Under the pieces are notes generated by a model. It did no database searches. It had not been told where the DNA came from and saw only the letters and a list, made by a program, of their open reading frames with translations. From the NCBI RefSeq assembly GCF_030813415.1, contig NZ_JAUSUF010000014.1:1-64000 (forward strand): a stretch of DNA of 64,000 nt, in the 5' to 3' direction. Numbering within the stretch: position 1 is the stretch's first letter; every line of letters starts with the position of its first letter. The translations under genes were made by a program, and so were the position numbers. The stretch is from Eubacterium multiforme. Its GTDB lineage: Bacteria; Bacillota; Clostridia; Clostridiales; Clostridiaceae. Of the stretch, positions 7,823-16,955 are shown piece after piece.

Positions 7823-8326
7823 ATGATAATTAGAAAATCCTCAAAGGAAGATATTAAAGATATAATGAAAATTATTAATAAGGCTAAAGAATTTTTAAAA
7901 GAAAATGGTGTAGACCAATGGCAGGATGGATATCCTAATAATGAAACAATAGAAAATGATATTTTAAATAATAATAGTTATGTAGTATTAAAGGATAATA
8001 ATATTGTAGCTACTTTAGCAATTTCCTTTGATGGAGAGAAAACTTATGATGTTATTTATGATGGAAATTGGCTAAGTCATGGAAAGTATGCTGTTATTCA
8101 TAGAATTGCTATAGATAATGAATATAAGGGTACAGGTATAGCCTCTTATATTTTACAAAAAGTATATGATATTTGTTTAGATAATAATATTCATAGCATT
8201 AAAATAGATACTCATGAAGAAAATATACCTATGCAAAAGTTACTTAATAAAAATGATTTTAAGTACTGCGGTGTAATTTACTTAGAGGATAATAGCAAAA
8301 GAATAGCTTTTGAGAAAACTTTTTAG
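7823..8326 (+). CDS. GNAT family N-acetyltransferase
   Basis: The 167-residue length is normal for a GNAT acetyl-CoA-dependent transferase. Motif A is visible as V-I-H-R-I-A-I-D-N-E-Y-K-G-T-G-I-A-S (about 90-107), the R/Q-x-x-G-x-G/A loop here being Y-K-G-T-G-I-A that binds the pyrophosphate of acetyl-CoA. Motif B follows as I-K-I-D-T-H-E-E-N-I-P-M-Q-K-L-L, and F-K-Y-C-G is the usual C-terminal strand. The gene starts 13 bases after the preceding stop and may share its transcript. The acceptor substrate cannot be told. Confidence 0.85.
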   Translation: MIIRKSSKEDIKDIMKIINKAKEFLKENGVDQWQDGYPNNETIENDILNNNSYVVLKDNNIVATLAISFDGEKTYDVIYDGNWLSHGKYAVIHRIAIDNEYKGTGIASYILQKVYDICLDNNIHSIKIDTHEENIPMQKLLNKNDFKYCGVIYLEDNSKRIAFEKTF

Positions 8327-8483
8327 TCTATTATATTTTATATTTAATTTAGTTATTTATTAATATGGAGTGAAAGTTATAGTTAAAGTGAATATTAGTT
8401 AATATAGAGATTAAGCTTTCTGTATTATATTCACTTATAAAATGATATAATTTATAAAGATTATATAAGAAAGAGAGAAAAGA

Positions 8484-9104
8484 ATGGATAAACAATTAGA
8501 AAATACAATAGATGTAAATAATTTAAGTGCAGAGGAACTTTTAGAAAAGTTATATGGCAAAAAGTTAAACTCAAAAAAGACTATATTAGAATATATAGAA
8601 CTTACAAAGATTCTTAAAGGTGAAAATGTATTCCCTAATAAAATTCAAGAAACTTATAATTTTATTTATAATAGTATTGAAGCTATTGGAAGTACAATTA
8701 AGCCAAATACAATGATGCATTTAAAAAATCAACTTAAAGGACAATTAGGTAAATTAGTTAATGATAAAGATCCTAAAAAAGAAAGTAATTTCATTAAGTT
8801 CTTTAAGGAAGCATATCCAAATGGAGAGAGAAGAAAATCTTTTACATGGGTTCTTATGGATATTAATAATATAAAAGAAGAGCAAATATGGACTACTTTA
8901 ACTTATATAAATAGGGAAGTATTAAAGAATAACCTTAAGTTATCCAATGAAGAAAAGAAAGATATAATAGAAATGATTGAAAAGTTAGTTTCTAAAAATC
9001 ATATTAAATATATAAATCAGGTTAAGAGTATGGAAAAATTACTTAATGCCTTAAAAGTAAAGATAGTTAATAAGAAGGATGTATTTAAGGTAGAGAAAAG
9101 ATAG
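8484..9104 (+). CDS. Hypothetical helical protein
   Basis: I do not recognise this 206-residue, Lys/Asn-rich, mainly alpha-helical protein. It has no membrane segment or catalytic motif that I can name. A distinctive segment is F-F-K-E-A-Y-P-N-G-E-R-R-K-S-F-T-W (about 112-128). The ATG follows AAGAGAG and the gene is closed by a good terminator. It lies directly before the LevR-type activator but is separated from it by that terminator. Confidence 0.55.
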   Translation: MDKQLENTIDVNNLSAEELLEKLYGKKLNSKKTILEYIELTKILKGENVFPNKIQETYNFIYNSIEAIGSTIKPNTMMHLKNQLKGQLGKLVNDKDPKKESNFIKFFKEAYPNGERRKSFTWVLMDINNIKEEQIWTTLTYINREVLKNNLKLSNEEKKDIIEMIEKLVSKNHIKYINQVKSMEKLLNALKVKIVNKKDVFKVEKR

Positions 9105-9130
9105 TAAAAATTGAATTTAAAGTATTATAA

Positions 9131-9165
9131 ATAAACTTGCAGTAAAATGTAGGTTTATTTTTTTG
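9131..9165 (+). terminator. Rho-independent terminator
   Basis: An 11-bp stem (ATAAACTTGCA/TGTAGGTTTAT, two G-U pairs) is followed by seven T residues. It separates the hypothetical gene from the PTS activator. Confidence 0.8.
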
Positions 9166-9286
9166 TTATTAAAAATTAAAAAAATAGTAGAATAATGTGG
9201 AATCTTAAAATATAATAAAATTAATTTATTAATAAAGTGTAAATAAAATGTATGGACGTTTACATATAAGATAAAGGAGTGGGGTT

Positions 9287-12046
9287 ATGTTAAGAGAGGA
9301 TATATTAAAATATTTACATGAGAAAACAAGTGAATATATAAAAAATGAAAATAATGATGTGTATACAGCTAAAAGTATTTCAACTATTTTTAATGTGAAA
9401 AGGAATACTATAAGCCATTATATAAATCAAGAAATTAATGATGGACAAGTTATAAAAGTAAACACTAGACCAGTTTACTTTTTTCATAAAGAAGCTTTTG
9501 AAAAGAAGTTTTTTAAAGTTTCAAAAAATATATTTGCAAGTATAGAAGAATTATTTGAAGAAAAAGTAGAATATAAGAAAAATGAGGATTTATTTAAAGA
9601 ATTAATAGGGTATAAGGGAAGTTTAAAGGAGTCTATAGAAAAGATTAAAACATCTATATTATACCCCACTAAAAATGGACTTCCAATTATGTTAAATGGA
9701 CCTACCGGGGTAGGTAAAAGTTTTATGGCAGATCTTATTCATAAATATAGTATAGAAAAGGGCGTTTTACCAAAGAATGCACCTTTTATAGTATTTAATT
9801 GTGCTCAATATTATAATAATCCAGAATTATTATCAAGTAATTTATTTGGTTATACTAAGGGAGCATTTACAGGAGCAGATAAAAGTAAAGCTGGTATGAT
9901 TGAAGAAGCAAATGGGGGAATATTATTTTTAGATGAGGTTCATAGATTAAATAATGAAGGCCAAGAAAAGTTATTTACCTTTATGGATAAAGGCTTAGTA
10001 AGACGTATGGGAGAAAGTGAAGGCTGGCATAAGGTAGATGCACGTTTAATATTTGCTACCACAGAAAATATTTTAGATAATTTTTTGGAAACATTTTTAA
10101 GAAGAGTTCCTATAGTAGTTAATATTAAAGGATTAGATGAGAGAGATAATTTAGAAAAGATACAATTTATATATGATTTCTTAATAAGAGAGTCAAATAC
10201 CTTTAATAAAAATATTTTAATATCAAGAAGGGCTTTAGATGTTTTAGTGTTACATAAATACAAGGGAAATGTAGGAGAACTTAAAAATACAATAAAATAT
10301 ATATGTGCTAAAGCTTATTCAAGAGATATTACTTCAGATATTGTAACAATAAAGCTTAAGGATTTGCCAGAAAAACTTATTAAAGAGGCAATGTATATTA
10401 AAGAATCAAAAATACAGAAAAATAAGGATATATTAATAACTCCTAAAACTAATTATAATGAATTATTTTTTAAAGAAGAAAGGTCAACTGAAGATATTAA
10501 AACTTGTTATAAAAATATTTTCGATTTTTATAAAAAATATAATGAGTTAGAGGATAAAGAAGAGTTTGAAAGAAAAATATTTTTAGAGATTAATTCTTTA
10601 ATAGATAAACTTATATTTAAAAAGGAAAAGAATAACGAAAATATTATGTTCCAGTTTATTATTTCTTCCCTTCAGGATGTTTTTAAGTATATAGAATATA
10701 GCTATAGTATAAAGTTAAATGGAAATAGTATTTATATAATTGCATATTTTATTTATTCAAAGGGACAAGAAGTTATTAAATGGAGCAAAGATGATAAAAA
10801 ATTAAAAGATAGATTATATTCGTATGTATTAGAAAATAATAAGTATGAAATTAATTTAGCTTCAAAACTATCTAATTTAATAGCCAGCAAAATGGATGTT
10901 AATTTATTAGCTGAAGATGAAATATTTATTTCTTTTTATTTAAAAAGTTTAGGGATTATAGAAAATAAAAAGTCTATAAAATCAGTAGTTTTAGCTCATG
11001 GATATTCTACTGCAAGCAGTATAAGTAGTGTTGTCAATCGTATGTTAGAAAAAAATATATATGAAGCCTTTGATATGCCCATAGATATTTCAGTAAAAGA
11101 AATTGGTAAAAAGTTAATAGAATATATAAATAAAAATGATGTATCAAAGGGACTTGTAATATTAGTGGATATGGGTTCATTAAGGGATATATATAATGAA
11201 ATAAAAGATTATATAAATGCACCTATAGCAATAATAAATAATGTATCTACTCAAATGGCCTTATTTATTGGAGATTTATTAAAAGAGGATATCTATTTAG
11301 AAGAATTAGTTGAGAAAATAAGAGAATTTAATAAAACTGAATATAAAATAATATATCCAGAAAAAATTAAGGAAAAAGCCATTATAACATCATGTATAAC
11401 TGGTATAGGAACTGCTAAGCAGATTCAAAGATTACTTAAAAAAAGTATTCCAAAAGAATTAGGAATAAATATTTTAGTTCATGATTATGAAAGATTAAAA
11501 AAATATGGAATGGTAGACTCTATATTTCAAATTTATGATGTAATAGGAATAATAAGTACTCTTGATGCTGAAGTTAAGGATATTAATTATATATCTTTAG
11601 AAGATTTAATTTCAGGCAAGGGTGAAGATAAGATGCACAAAATATTTGAAAAAGTAACAGATAGCGAAACTATAAGAATAATAAATAATAATTTAATTCG
11701 TAATTTTTCTTTAGAGAGTATAGTAAGTTCTGTTACTATATTAGATACTAATAAAATTTTAGAAAATATAGAAATATGTTTAAATAATTTAGAAATGTTT
11801 ATAGGAGAAAGAATACCTAATAATAAAAAAGTAACATTATATATTCACATTAGTTGTCTTATAGAAAGATTAATTCGTAGAGTTCTTATAGAAAATTATA
11901 ACAACTTAGAAAATTTTATACAGTGTCAAGAAAATATAATAAATAATATTAAAAAAGCTTTTAGTGGGATAGAAGAGATATATAATGTCAAAATTAATAT
12001 TGAAGAAATAGGATATATATATGATATTTTATCAGCTAAAATATAG
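9287..12046 (+). CDS. LevR/GfrR-type sigma54-dependent PTS transcriptional activator
   Basis: This 919-residue enhancer-binding protein drives sigma54 RNA polymerase at the PTS operon that follows. An N-terminal winged helix (about 1-80) binds DNA. The AAA+ domain (about 105-345) has Walker A G-P-T-G-V-G-K-S, the sigma54-contacting G-A-F-T-G-A loop and Walker B I-L-F-L-D-E. A PRD domain (about 430-530) comes next. An EIIA-Man-like domain with a candidate phospho-His in V-L-A-H-G-Y-S-T follows at about 565-690. An EIIB-like domain (T-S-C-I-T-G-I-G) and a second PRD complete it. Phosphorylation by HPr and the PTS on these domains should tune activity to sugar and carbon status. The RBS AAAGGAG is clear. 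Confidence 0.93.
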   Translation: MLREDILKYLHEKTSEYIKNENNDVYTAKSISTIFNVKRNTISHYINQEINDGQVIKVNTRPVYFFHKEAFEKKFFKVSKNIFASIEELFEEKVEYKKNEDLFKELIGYKGSLKESIEKIKTSILYPTKNGLPIMLNGPTGVGKSFMADLIHKYSIEKGVLPKNAPFIVFNCAQYYNNPELLSSNLFGYTKGAFTGADKSKAGMIEEANGGILFLDEVHRLNNEGQEKLFTFMDKGLVRRMGESEGWHKVDARLIFATTENILDNFLETFLRRVPIVVNIKGLDERDNLEKIQFIYDFLIRESNTFNKNILISRRALDVLVLHKYKGNVGELKNTIKYICAKAYSRDITSDIVTIKLKDLPEKLIKEAMYIKESKIQKNKDILITPKTNYNELFFKEERSTEDIKTCYKNIFDFYKKYNELEDKEEFERKIFLEINSLIDKLIFKKEKNNENIMFQFIISSLQDVFKYIEYSYSIKLNGNSIYIIAYFIYSKGQEVIKWSKDDKKLKDRLYSYVLENNKYEINLASKLSNLIASKMDVNLLAEDEIFISFYLKSLGIIENKKSIKSVVLAHGYSTASSISSVVNRMLEKNIYEAFDMPIDISVKEIGKKLIEYINKNDVSKGLVILVDMGSLRDIYNEIKDYINAPIAIINNVSTQMALFIGDLLKEDIYLEELVEKIREFNKTEYKIIYPEKIKEKAIITSCITGIGTAKQIQRLLKKSIPKELGINILVHDYERLKKYGMVDSIFQIYDVIGIISTLDAEVKDINYISLEDLISGKGEDKMHKIFEKVTDSETIRIINNNLIRNFSLESIVSSVTILDTNKILENIEICLNNLEMFIGERIPNNKKVTLYIHISCLIERLIRRVLIENYNNLENFIQCQENIINNIKKAFSGIEEIYNVKINIEEIGYIYDILSAKI

Positions 12047-12075
12047 GCTTTATAAGGATTTTAAAATAAATAAGT

Positions 12076-12109
12076 ATAAGCGTGCCACTAATTTGGCACG
12101 CTTATTGCT
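12076..12109 (+). promoter_or_regulatory. Sigma54 (-24/-12) promoter inside a 12-bp inverted repeat
   Basis: TTGGCACGCTTATTGCT (12093-12109) matches the sigma54 consensus TGGCAC-N5-TTGC exactly, with GG at 12095 and GC at 12107 spaced by 12. Transcription should start near 12120, 35 bases ahead of the EIIA start. The -24 element is the right arm of a perfect inverted repeat, ATAAGCGTGCCA (12076-12087) and TGGCACGCTTAT (12094-12105), with a 6-base loop. The repeat could also act as a U-tract-less terminator for the activator transcript or as an operator. Confidence 0.93.
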
Positions 12110-12153
12110 ATTTATATAGGCATAACAAGAAAAAAAGAAAGGGGGAGAGACAG

Positions 12154-12573
12154 ATGATAAAACTCTTACTTGCTTCCCATGGGGACTTGGCAGATGGAAT
12201 TTATAGTTCCTTAAAAATAATAGTGGGAGAGCAAAATAATATATCAACTTTATGTGCATACAAAGAAGAAGAGTTTGATTTGCAAAAAGAAATATCAAAT
12301 ATATTAATTAATTTACAAAAGGAAGATAAGTTAATAGTTATAACAGATATATTTGGTGGAAGTGTAAATAATGAATTTATGAATAATTTACAAAGTAAAA
12401 ATTTCTATTTGATATCAGGATTAAATTTACCTTTAGTAATGGAGTTAATTACAATTCAAAATGAAGATGATATAGAAGGTATGATAAAGAGTGCTTTAGA
12501 AAATTCAAAGGATAGCATTAAATATTGCAATCCTATTATTGAATCAATGTATATAGAAGAAGAAGGATTTTAG
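12154..12573 (+). CDS. PTS EIIA component, mannose/fructose-type
   Basis: This cytosolic EIIA of the mannose family has 139 residues. The phospho-accepting histidine is H9 in L-L-L-A-S-H-G-D-L-A, which takes phosphate from HPr and passes it to EIIB. The I-T-D-I-F-G-G-S segment is the typical active-site loop of the family. The ATG at 12154 follows GGGGGAGAG; an upstream in-frame GTG lies inside the sigma54 promoter and is rejected. It is the first gene of the six-gene operon. By position it corresponds to gfrA of the Salmonella glucoselysine/fructoselysine PTS. Confidence 0.88.
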   Translation: MIKLLLASHGDLADGIYSSLKIIVGEQNNISTLCAYKEEEFDLQKEISNILINLQKEDKLIVITDIFGGSVNNEFMNNLQSKNFYLISGLNLPLVMELITIQNEDDIEGMIKSALENSKDSIKYCNPIIESMYIEEEGF

Positions 12574-12593
12574 ATTTATAAGGGGTTTTGAAA

Positions 12594-13067
12594 ATGATTA
12601 AATTATTAAGAGTAGATCACAGATTATTACATGGTCAAGTAGCCTTTTCATGGACGCAGTTTTTGGGAGTGGATTGTATATTAATAGCTAATGATGGATT
12701 AATGACTGATGAATTACGTAAAACAACTATTAAGTTAGCTAAGCCTCAAGGGGTAAAAGTAGTAATGAAAAATATTCAAGATTCAATAAATGCAATAAAT
12801 AGTGGGGTTACAGATAAATATAAATTATTTGTTGTAGTTGAATCTATAGAGGATGCTTACAAATTAGTAAAAGGTACAAATAAATTTAAAGAAATTAATC
12901 TTGGAGGTATTAAATCTAGAGAAGGAACTAGAAATATTTCTAAAGCAATTAATGTTACAAAGGAAGAAGAAAAGATTTTAAAAATGTTAATTGAAGATGG
13001 GATTATAGTTGAGATAAGACAAATACCAAATGATCAAAAGATACTAGCAGAAAATGTATTAAAGTAA
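12594..13067 (+). CDS. PTS EIIB component, mannose/fructose/sorbose-type
   Basis: This 157-residue EIIB receives phosphate from EIIA and transfers it to the incoming sugar at the EIIC/EIID membrane pair. The active-site loop R-V-D-H-R-L-L-H13-G-Q-V carries the phospho-histidine H13. The central Rossmann-like core and the C-terminal R-Q-I-P-N-D-Q are family-typical. The ATG at 12594 is preferred over the TTG at 12588 because AAGGGG sits eight bases upstream of it. It is 20 bases after EIIA and cotranscribed. Confidence 0.9.
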   Translation: MIKLLRVDHRLLHGQVAFSWTQFLGVDCILIANDGLMTDELRKTTIKLAKPQGVKVVMKNIQDSINAINSGVTDKYKLFVVVESIEDAYKLVKGTNKFKEINLGGIKSREGTRNISKAINVTKEEEKILKMLIEDGIIVEIRQIPNDQKILAENVLK

Positions 13068-13100
13068 TTAAAGGGTTAAATATAAAAAGGGAGGGTTATT

Positions 13101-13868
13101 ATGGGAACAGCTATTTTACTTGGAATAGTAGCAATGATTGCTAATGCTGAATATTTGCTTGGTACATCATTGTTATCAAGACCAATTATAACTGGGGTAC
13201 TAACAGGTTTAGTACTAGGAGACTTAAAGGCTGGAATTATTTTAGGAGCAACATTAGAACTTGCATTTATTGGAGCATTTTCAGTAGGTGCAGTAATTCC
13301 ACCAGAAATAATTTCAGGAGGAATTTTAGGAACAGCTTTTGCAATTTCAACAAATCAAGGGCCAGAAGTTGCTCTAGCATTAGGAGTTCCAATAGCAGCA
13401 TTAGCATTAGTAATAAAAAATGCCTGTATGATATTTATATTACCATTGTTTGTGCATAAAGCAGATAAATATGCAGAAAAAGGTGACTGTAGTGGTGTTG
13501 AAAGAATGCATTTACTTGGTGGATTTTTCTCAGTTAATTTACCAATAGGATTAATAGTATTTTTCTCTTATTTCTTAGGAGCACCAGTAATGGAATCAAT
13601 ATTAAATGTTATACCTGAATTTATACAAAATGGATTAGCTATTGCAACAGGTTTATTACCAGCTTTAGGATTCGCATTATTAGTTAAGATGATTATAAAT
13701 AAAAAGGTTGCAGTATTTTATTTCTTAGGATTTGCATTATCAGTTTATTTAAAAATACCTATAACAGGAATAGCAATATTTGGAGTAATAACAGCTATTA
13801 TTTTAGTAGGTTTAAATAAACCAAATCAAGTTGTTGTAGAAGGAGGGAATGATGATGATGACTTCTAA
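13101..13868 (+). CDS. PTS EIIC component, mannose-type membrane subunit
   Basis: This 255-residue polytopic membrane protein of the ManY/EIIC-Man family forms the sugar channel together with EIID. Hydrophobic segments run through the whole length, with the characteristic L-E-L-A-F-I-G and G-T-A-F-A re-entrant regions. The C-terminus ends in an acidic G-G-N-D-D-D-D-F encoded by a GAT repeat that doubles as the start region of EIID, so the two genes overlap. It follows EIIB by 33 bases with its own GGGAGG site. The transported sugar is inferred from the downstream deglycases, not from this protein. Confidence 0.9.
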   Translation: MGTAILLGIVAMIANAEYLLGTSLLSRPIITGVLTGLVLGDLKAGIILGATLELAFIGAFSVGAVIPPEIISGGILGTAFAISTNQGPEVALALGVPIAALALVIKNACMIFILPLFVHKADKYAEKGDCSGVERMHLLGGFFSVNLPIGLIVFFSYFLGAPVMESILNVIPEFIQNGLAIATGLLPALGFALLVKMIINKKVAVFYFLGFALSVYLKIPITGIAIFGVITAIILVGLNKPNQVVVEGGNDDDDF

Positions 13869-14679
13869 AGACAATGATATGAATATAACTAAAAAGGATT
13901 TAAGAAAGGTATTTTGGAGATCCTTTACTATGGAATGGTCATGGAATTATGAAAGACAAGCTAACATGTCCTATGCATATAGTATTATGCCAATTATTAA
14001 AAAATTATATAAAACTGATGAAAAAAGAGCAGAAGCATTAAAAAGACACCTAGAGTTTTTTAATACAACTCCACACATTGCAACTTTAATATTAGGTATT
14101 TCAACTGCTATGGAAGAGAGTAATGCAAAGTCAGAGGATTTTGATACTTCATCAATAAATAACGTTAAAGTAGGTTTAATGGGACCTTTAGCAGGAATAG
14201 GAGATTCATTCTTTTGGGGAACTTTAAGGGTAATAGCTACTGGTATAGGAACTTCATTAGCATTACAAGGAAATATTTTAGGACCTATATTATTTCTATT
14301 AGTTTTTAATGTGCCACATATATTAATAAGATATTTTGCTATGATGGGCGGCTATAAGTTAGGAGCTGGAGTGTTAGATAAAATACAAAAGTCAGGATTA
14401 ATGGAAGCTTTAACATATGGAGCTGCAATACTTGGACTTATGGTAATTGGAGGAATGACAGCTGAAATGGTTGCTGTAAATATACCACTTACAATAGGTG
14501 AAGGTGATAGTGCCATGAAAGTTGCTGATATAATAAATGGAATTGTTCCAGGTATAATGTCATTAGGATTTACAGGATTTATTTATATGCTATTAAGCAA
14601 AAATTTTAAAACAACAACTATATTAATTTTGATAGCAGCAATAGGTATTGTTGGAGCCTTCTTTGGATTCTTAGCATAG
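13855..14679 (+). CDS. PTS EIID component, mannose-type membrane subunit
   Basis: This is the ManZ-type EIID subunit, about 274 residues, with the family signature K-x-D-L-x-x-V-F-W-R-S-F at the N-terminus and W-N-Y-E-R-Q-x-N shortly after. Later come G-L-M-G-P-L-A-G-I-G-D-S-F-F-W-G and hydrophobic C-terminal helices. Four in-frame ATGs occur at 13849, 13852, 13855 and 13858. The ribosome site AGGAGGG ends at 13847, so 13855 or 13858 has the best spacing. The reading frame overlaps the EIIC 3' end, implying translational coupling and equal stoichiometry. Confidence 0.9.
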   Translation: MMTSKDNDMNITKKDLRKVFWRSFTMEWSWNYERQANMSYAYSIMPIIKKLYKTDEKRAEALKRHLEFFNTTPHIATLILGISTAMEESNAKSEDFDTSSINNVKVGLMGPLAGIGDSFFWGTLRVIATGIGTSLALQGNILGPILFLLVFNVPHILIRYFAMMGGYKLGAGVLDKIQKSGLMEALTYGAAILGLMVIGGMTAEMVAVNIPLTIGEGDSAMKVADIINGIVPGIMSLGFTGFIYMLLSKNFKTTTILILIAAIGIVGAFFGFLA

Positions 14680-14692
14680 TGGAGAATAAGTT

Positions 14693-15763
14693 ATGAAGGA
14701 AACAATGTTAACCTATATAAACGAGGAATATGTAACAAATAAAAGTTTACTTGAGAATAGAAAAGAAAACTTAAAGGAATTTATTAGTTGTTTTAAGGGA
14801 AAGAAATATGATAGATGGATTGTGTTAGCTACAGGATCCTCTGCAAATGCCATTGAATGTGCTAAATATTATGTAGAAAATATATTAAATATAAATATTG
14901 AAATAAAAATGCCTTTTGTATTTAGTAATTATGAAAATAGAATAGATGAAAATGCACTATATATAGTAGTTACACAAAGTGGTAAAAGTTTTTCAACAAT
15001 TGAAGCATTAAAGAAAGTTATTAAAAATAACTGTAATGTTGTAACTATGACAGCTGATTTAAATAGTCCAGTTTGCATGGAAAGCAAAAGTATAGTCAAT
15101 ATTGGATGTGGTGAAGAAAAAGTTGGATATGTTACAAAGGGTTTTAGTGCAACAGTTTTAACTTTTATACTTATGGGATTAGAACTTTCTTATAAAAATA
15201 AAATAATTAATGAAGAAAAGTATAATAGTGAATTAATAAAAATAAAAGAAGCTATTAAAAATACTGAAAAAATTATAGAAAAAACCTTTAAGTGGTATAA
15301 AGACAATAAAGAAGAATTAGTTAGTGGAGAAAGATTTCTAGCAATAGGATATGGACCAGGCTATGGAGTGGTAAGGGAAGCAGATACAAAAATAACTGAA
15401 ACTATTAGAACGCCTATGAATGGACATGAACTTGAAGAATATATGCATGGACCATATTTAGCATTATCTAATAAAGATCACATTATATTTATAGAAACTG
15501 AAAGTAAGTTACAGTTTAGGCAAGAAGCTTTAAGAAAGTATTTAGATAAATATACAAAGCATACTTATAAAATTACTTATAAAGAATTTAGTGAAAATAA
15601 GCATGATTTAACTTTAGGTATAAAAATAGATGAACTAATAAGTCCACTTCTATTTGTAATACCTATACAAATATTATCTTATGTTATTGCAGAGGATAAA
15701 GGAAATAAATTAAATAAAAAAACTTTTGAAGACTTTGATGACAAGTTAAAAAGTAAAATATAA
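14693..15763 (+). CDS. SIS-domain protein, probable glucoselysine-6-P-type deglycase (GfrE-like)
   Basis: This 356-residue protein has two SIS (sugar isomerase) domains. The first carries L-A-T-G-S-S-A-N-A (about 44-52) and V-V-T-Q-S-G-K-S-F-S-T (about 94-104), the phosphosugar-binding loops. The segment E-E-K-V-G-Y-V-T-K-G-F-S-A-T resembles the GfrE group. The second half has N-G-H-E-L-E-E-Y-M-H-G-P as the active-site region. In the Salmonella gfr system GfrE splits glucoselysine-6-phosphate to a sugar phosphate and lysine. A glucosamine-6-phosphate deaminase-type reaction remains possible. It begins 13 bases after EIID. Confidence 0.75.
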   Translation: MKETMLTYINEEYVTNKSLLENRKENLKEFISCFKGKKYDRWIVLATGSSANAIECAKYYVENILNINIEIKMPFVFSNYENRIDENALYIVVTQSGKSFSTIEALKKVIKNNCNVVTMTADLNSPVCMESKSIVNIGCGEEKVGYVTKGFSATVLTFILMGLELSYKNKIINEEKYNSELIKIKEAIKNTEKIIEKTFKWYKDNKEELVSGERFLAIGYGPGYGVVREADTKITETIRTPMNGHELEEYMHGPYLALSNKDHIIFIETESKLQFRQEALRKYLDKYTKHTYKITYKEFSENKHDLTLGIKIDELISPLLFVIPIQILSYVIAEDKGNKLNKKTFEDFDDKLKSKI

Positions 15764-15797
15764 AAAATTAAAGGGAATTTTAAGGGGGAAGACTATT

Positions 15798-16808
15798 ATG
15801 TTAAAATTTAATGAAAAAGAATATAGAACAAGTATGAAACTTATATGCGAGGCAAGACCAGAAGCTGAAAGAGCAGCTGATGAGTTAACAAAGAGAGGGT
15901 ATAAAAATATATTTTTTACAGCAGTTGGAGGAAGTTTAGCTCCAATGATGGCAATAGGAGAAATAGCAAAGCAAGTAACAACACTACCAGTATTTGTAGA
16001 ACAGGCAGCTGAATTATTAATAAGAGGTAATAAGAGTTTAGACAAGGATTCAATTGTAGTTACAATGTCTAAATCAGGAGATACAAAAGAGACAGTTGCA
16101 ATAGCTAAATGGTGCAAGGAGCAAGGGATAACAGTAGTTTGTCTTACAAAGAATCCAGAATCTCCACTAGCTTCAAGCAGCGATTATGTAATACCAATGA
16201 GACATGAAAATGGTGTTGAATATGAGTACATGCTATTATACTGGTTCTTCTTTAGATTATTAAAAAATAGAGGAGATTTTGAAGAATATGATGACTTTGC
16301 AAATCAACTTGAAAAGTTACCAGAAAATTTAATAAAGGCTAAAGAAAAATTTGACCCAATAGCAGCTGAAATTGGTAAGAAGTATCACAAAGAACCATAT
16401 ATGATGTGGATAGGTGGAGGAGAAATGTGGGGAGAAACATATCTTTTCTCAATGTGCTTATTAGAAGAAATGCAATGGCTTAAAACTAAGTCAGTTACAT
16501 CATCAGAATTTTTCCATGGAACTTTAGAGTTAGTAGAAGAAGATGTATGTGTATTTTTACTTAAAGGTGAGGGAAAATGCCGTGAAATTGATGATAGAGT
16601 TGAAAGATTTGTTGAAAAGTACACTAATAAGCTTACAGTTATAGATACTAAAGATTATGAATTAGAAGGAATAGATGATAAATTCCGTTGGATATTAGCA
16701 CCAACTATTTCATCAACACTTTTAGTAGATCGTTTAGCATTCCATTTTGAAGATAATACAGGACATGACTTAGATATACGTCGTTACTACCGTCAATTTG
16801 AATACTAA
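15798..16808 (+). CDS. SIS-domain Amadori-product deglycase (FrlB/GfrF/FraB family)
   Basis: The 336-residue length matches FrlB/GfrF (about 340). Features are T-A-V-G-G-S-L-A-P (first SIS loop), V-T-M-S-K-S-G-D-T-K-E-T (second loop), S-S-E-F-F-H-G-T-L-E-L-V-E with the Glu/His pair thought to be general base and acid in this family, and the family-typical end D-I-R-R-Y-Y-R-Q-F-E-Y. The expected reaction is fructose-amino-acid-6-phosphate plus water giving glucose-6-phosphate and a free amino acid. It is last in the operon, followed by a terminator. Which amine (lysine, asparagine or another) is carried cannot be read from the sequence. Confidence 0.82.
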   Translation: MLKFNEKEYRTSMKLICEARPEAERAADELTKRGYKNIFFTAVGGSLAPMMAIGEIAKQVTTLPVFVEQAAELLIRGNKSLDKDSIVVTMSKSGDTKETVAIAKWCKEQGITVVCLTKNPESPLASSSDYVIPMRHENGVEYEYMLLYWFFFRLLKNRGDFEEYDDFANQLEKLPENLIKAKEKFDPIAAEIGKKYHKEPYMMWIGGGEMWGETYLFSMCLLEEMQWLKTKSVTSSEFFHGTLELVEEDVCVFLLKGEGKCREIDDRVERFVEKYTNKLTVIDTKDYELEGIDDKFRWILAPTISSTLLVDRLAFHFEDNTGHDLDIRRYYRQFEY

Positions 16809-16847
16809 AATTAAGATTAAAAAGGTTTATATAAAATAAATAATAAG

Positions 16848-16890
16848 GGCATTGTTAACTAAAAATAATTAGTTTAACAATGCCTTTTTT
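16848..16890 (+). terminator. Terminator of the sigma54 PTS operon
   Basis: GGCATTGTTAACT pairs with AGTTTAACAATGCC (one bulged base), followed by seven T residues. Confidence 0.88.
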
Positions 16891-16955
16891 AAAAAATAAT
16901 AGTATTATAATATAGTTATATAAATTTACATAAGACAGAATAGGAGACTAATAGT

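Noticed and set aside
8360..8440. Imperfect hairpin AGTGAAT...ATTCACT before the 206-residue hypothetical gene
   Set aside because: Several mismatches and no T-tract; may be chance in AT-rich sequence.
12050..12298. Open frame on the minus strand across the sigma54 promoter and EIIA start
   Set aside because: It overlaps a consensus promoter and a clear EIIA gene, has no ribosome site and no recognisable protein features.
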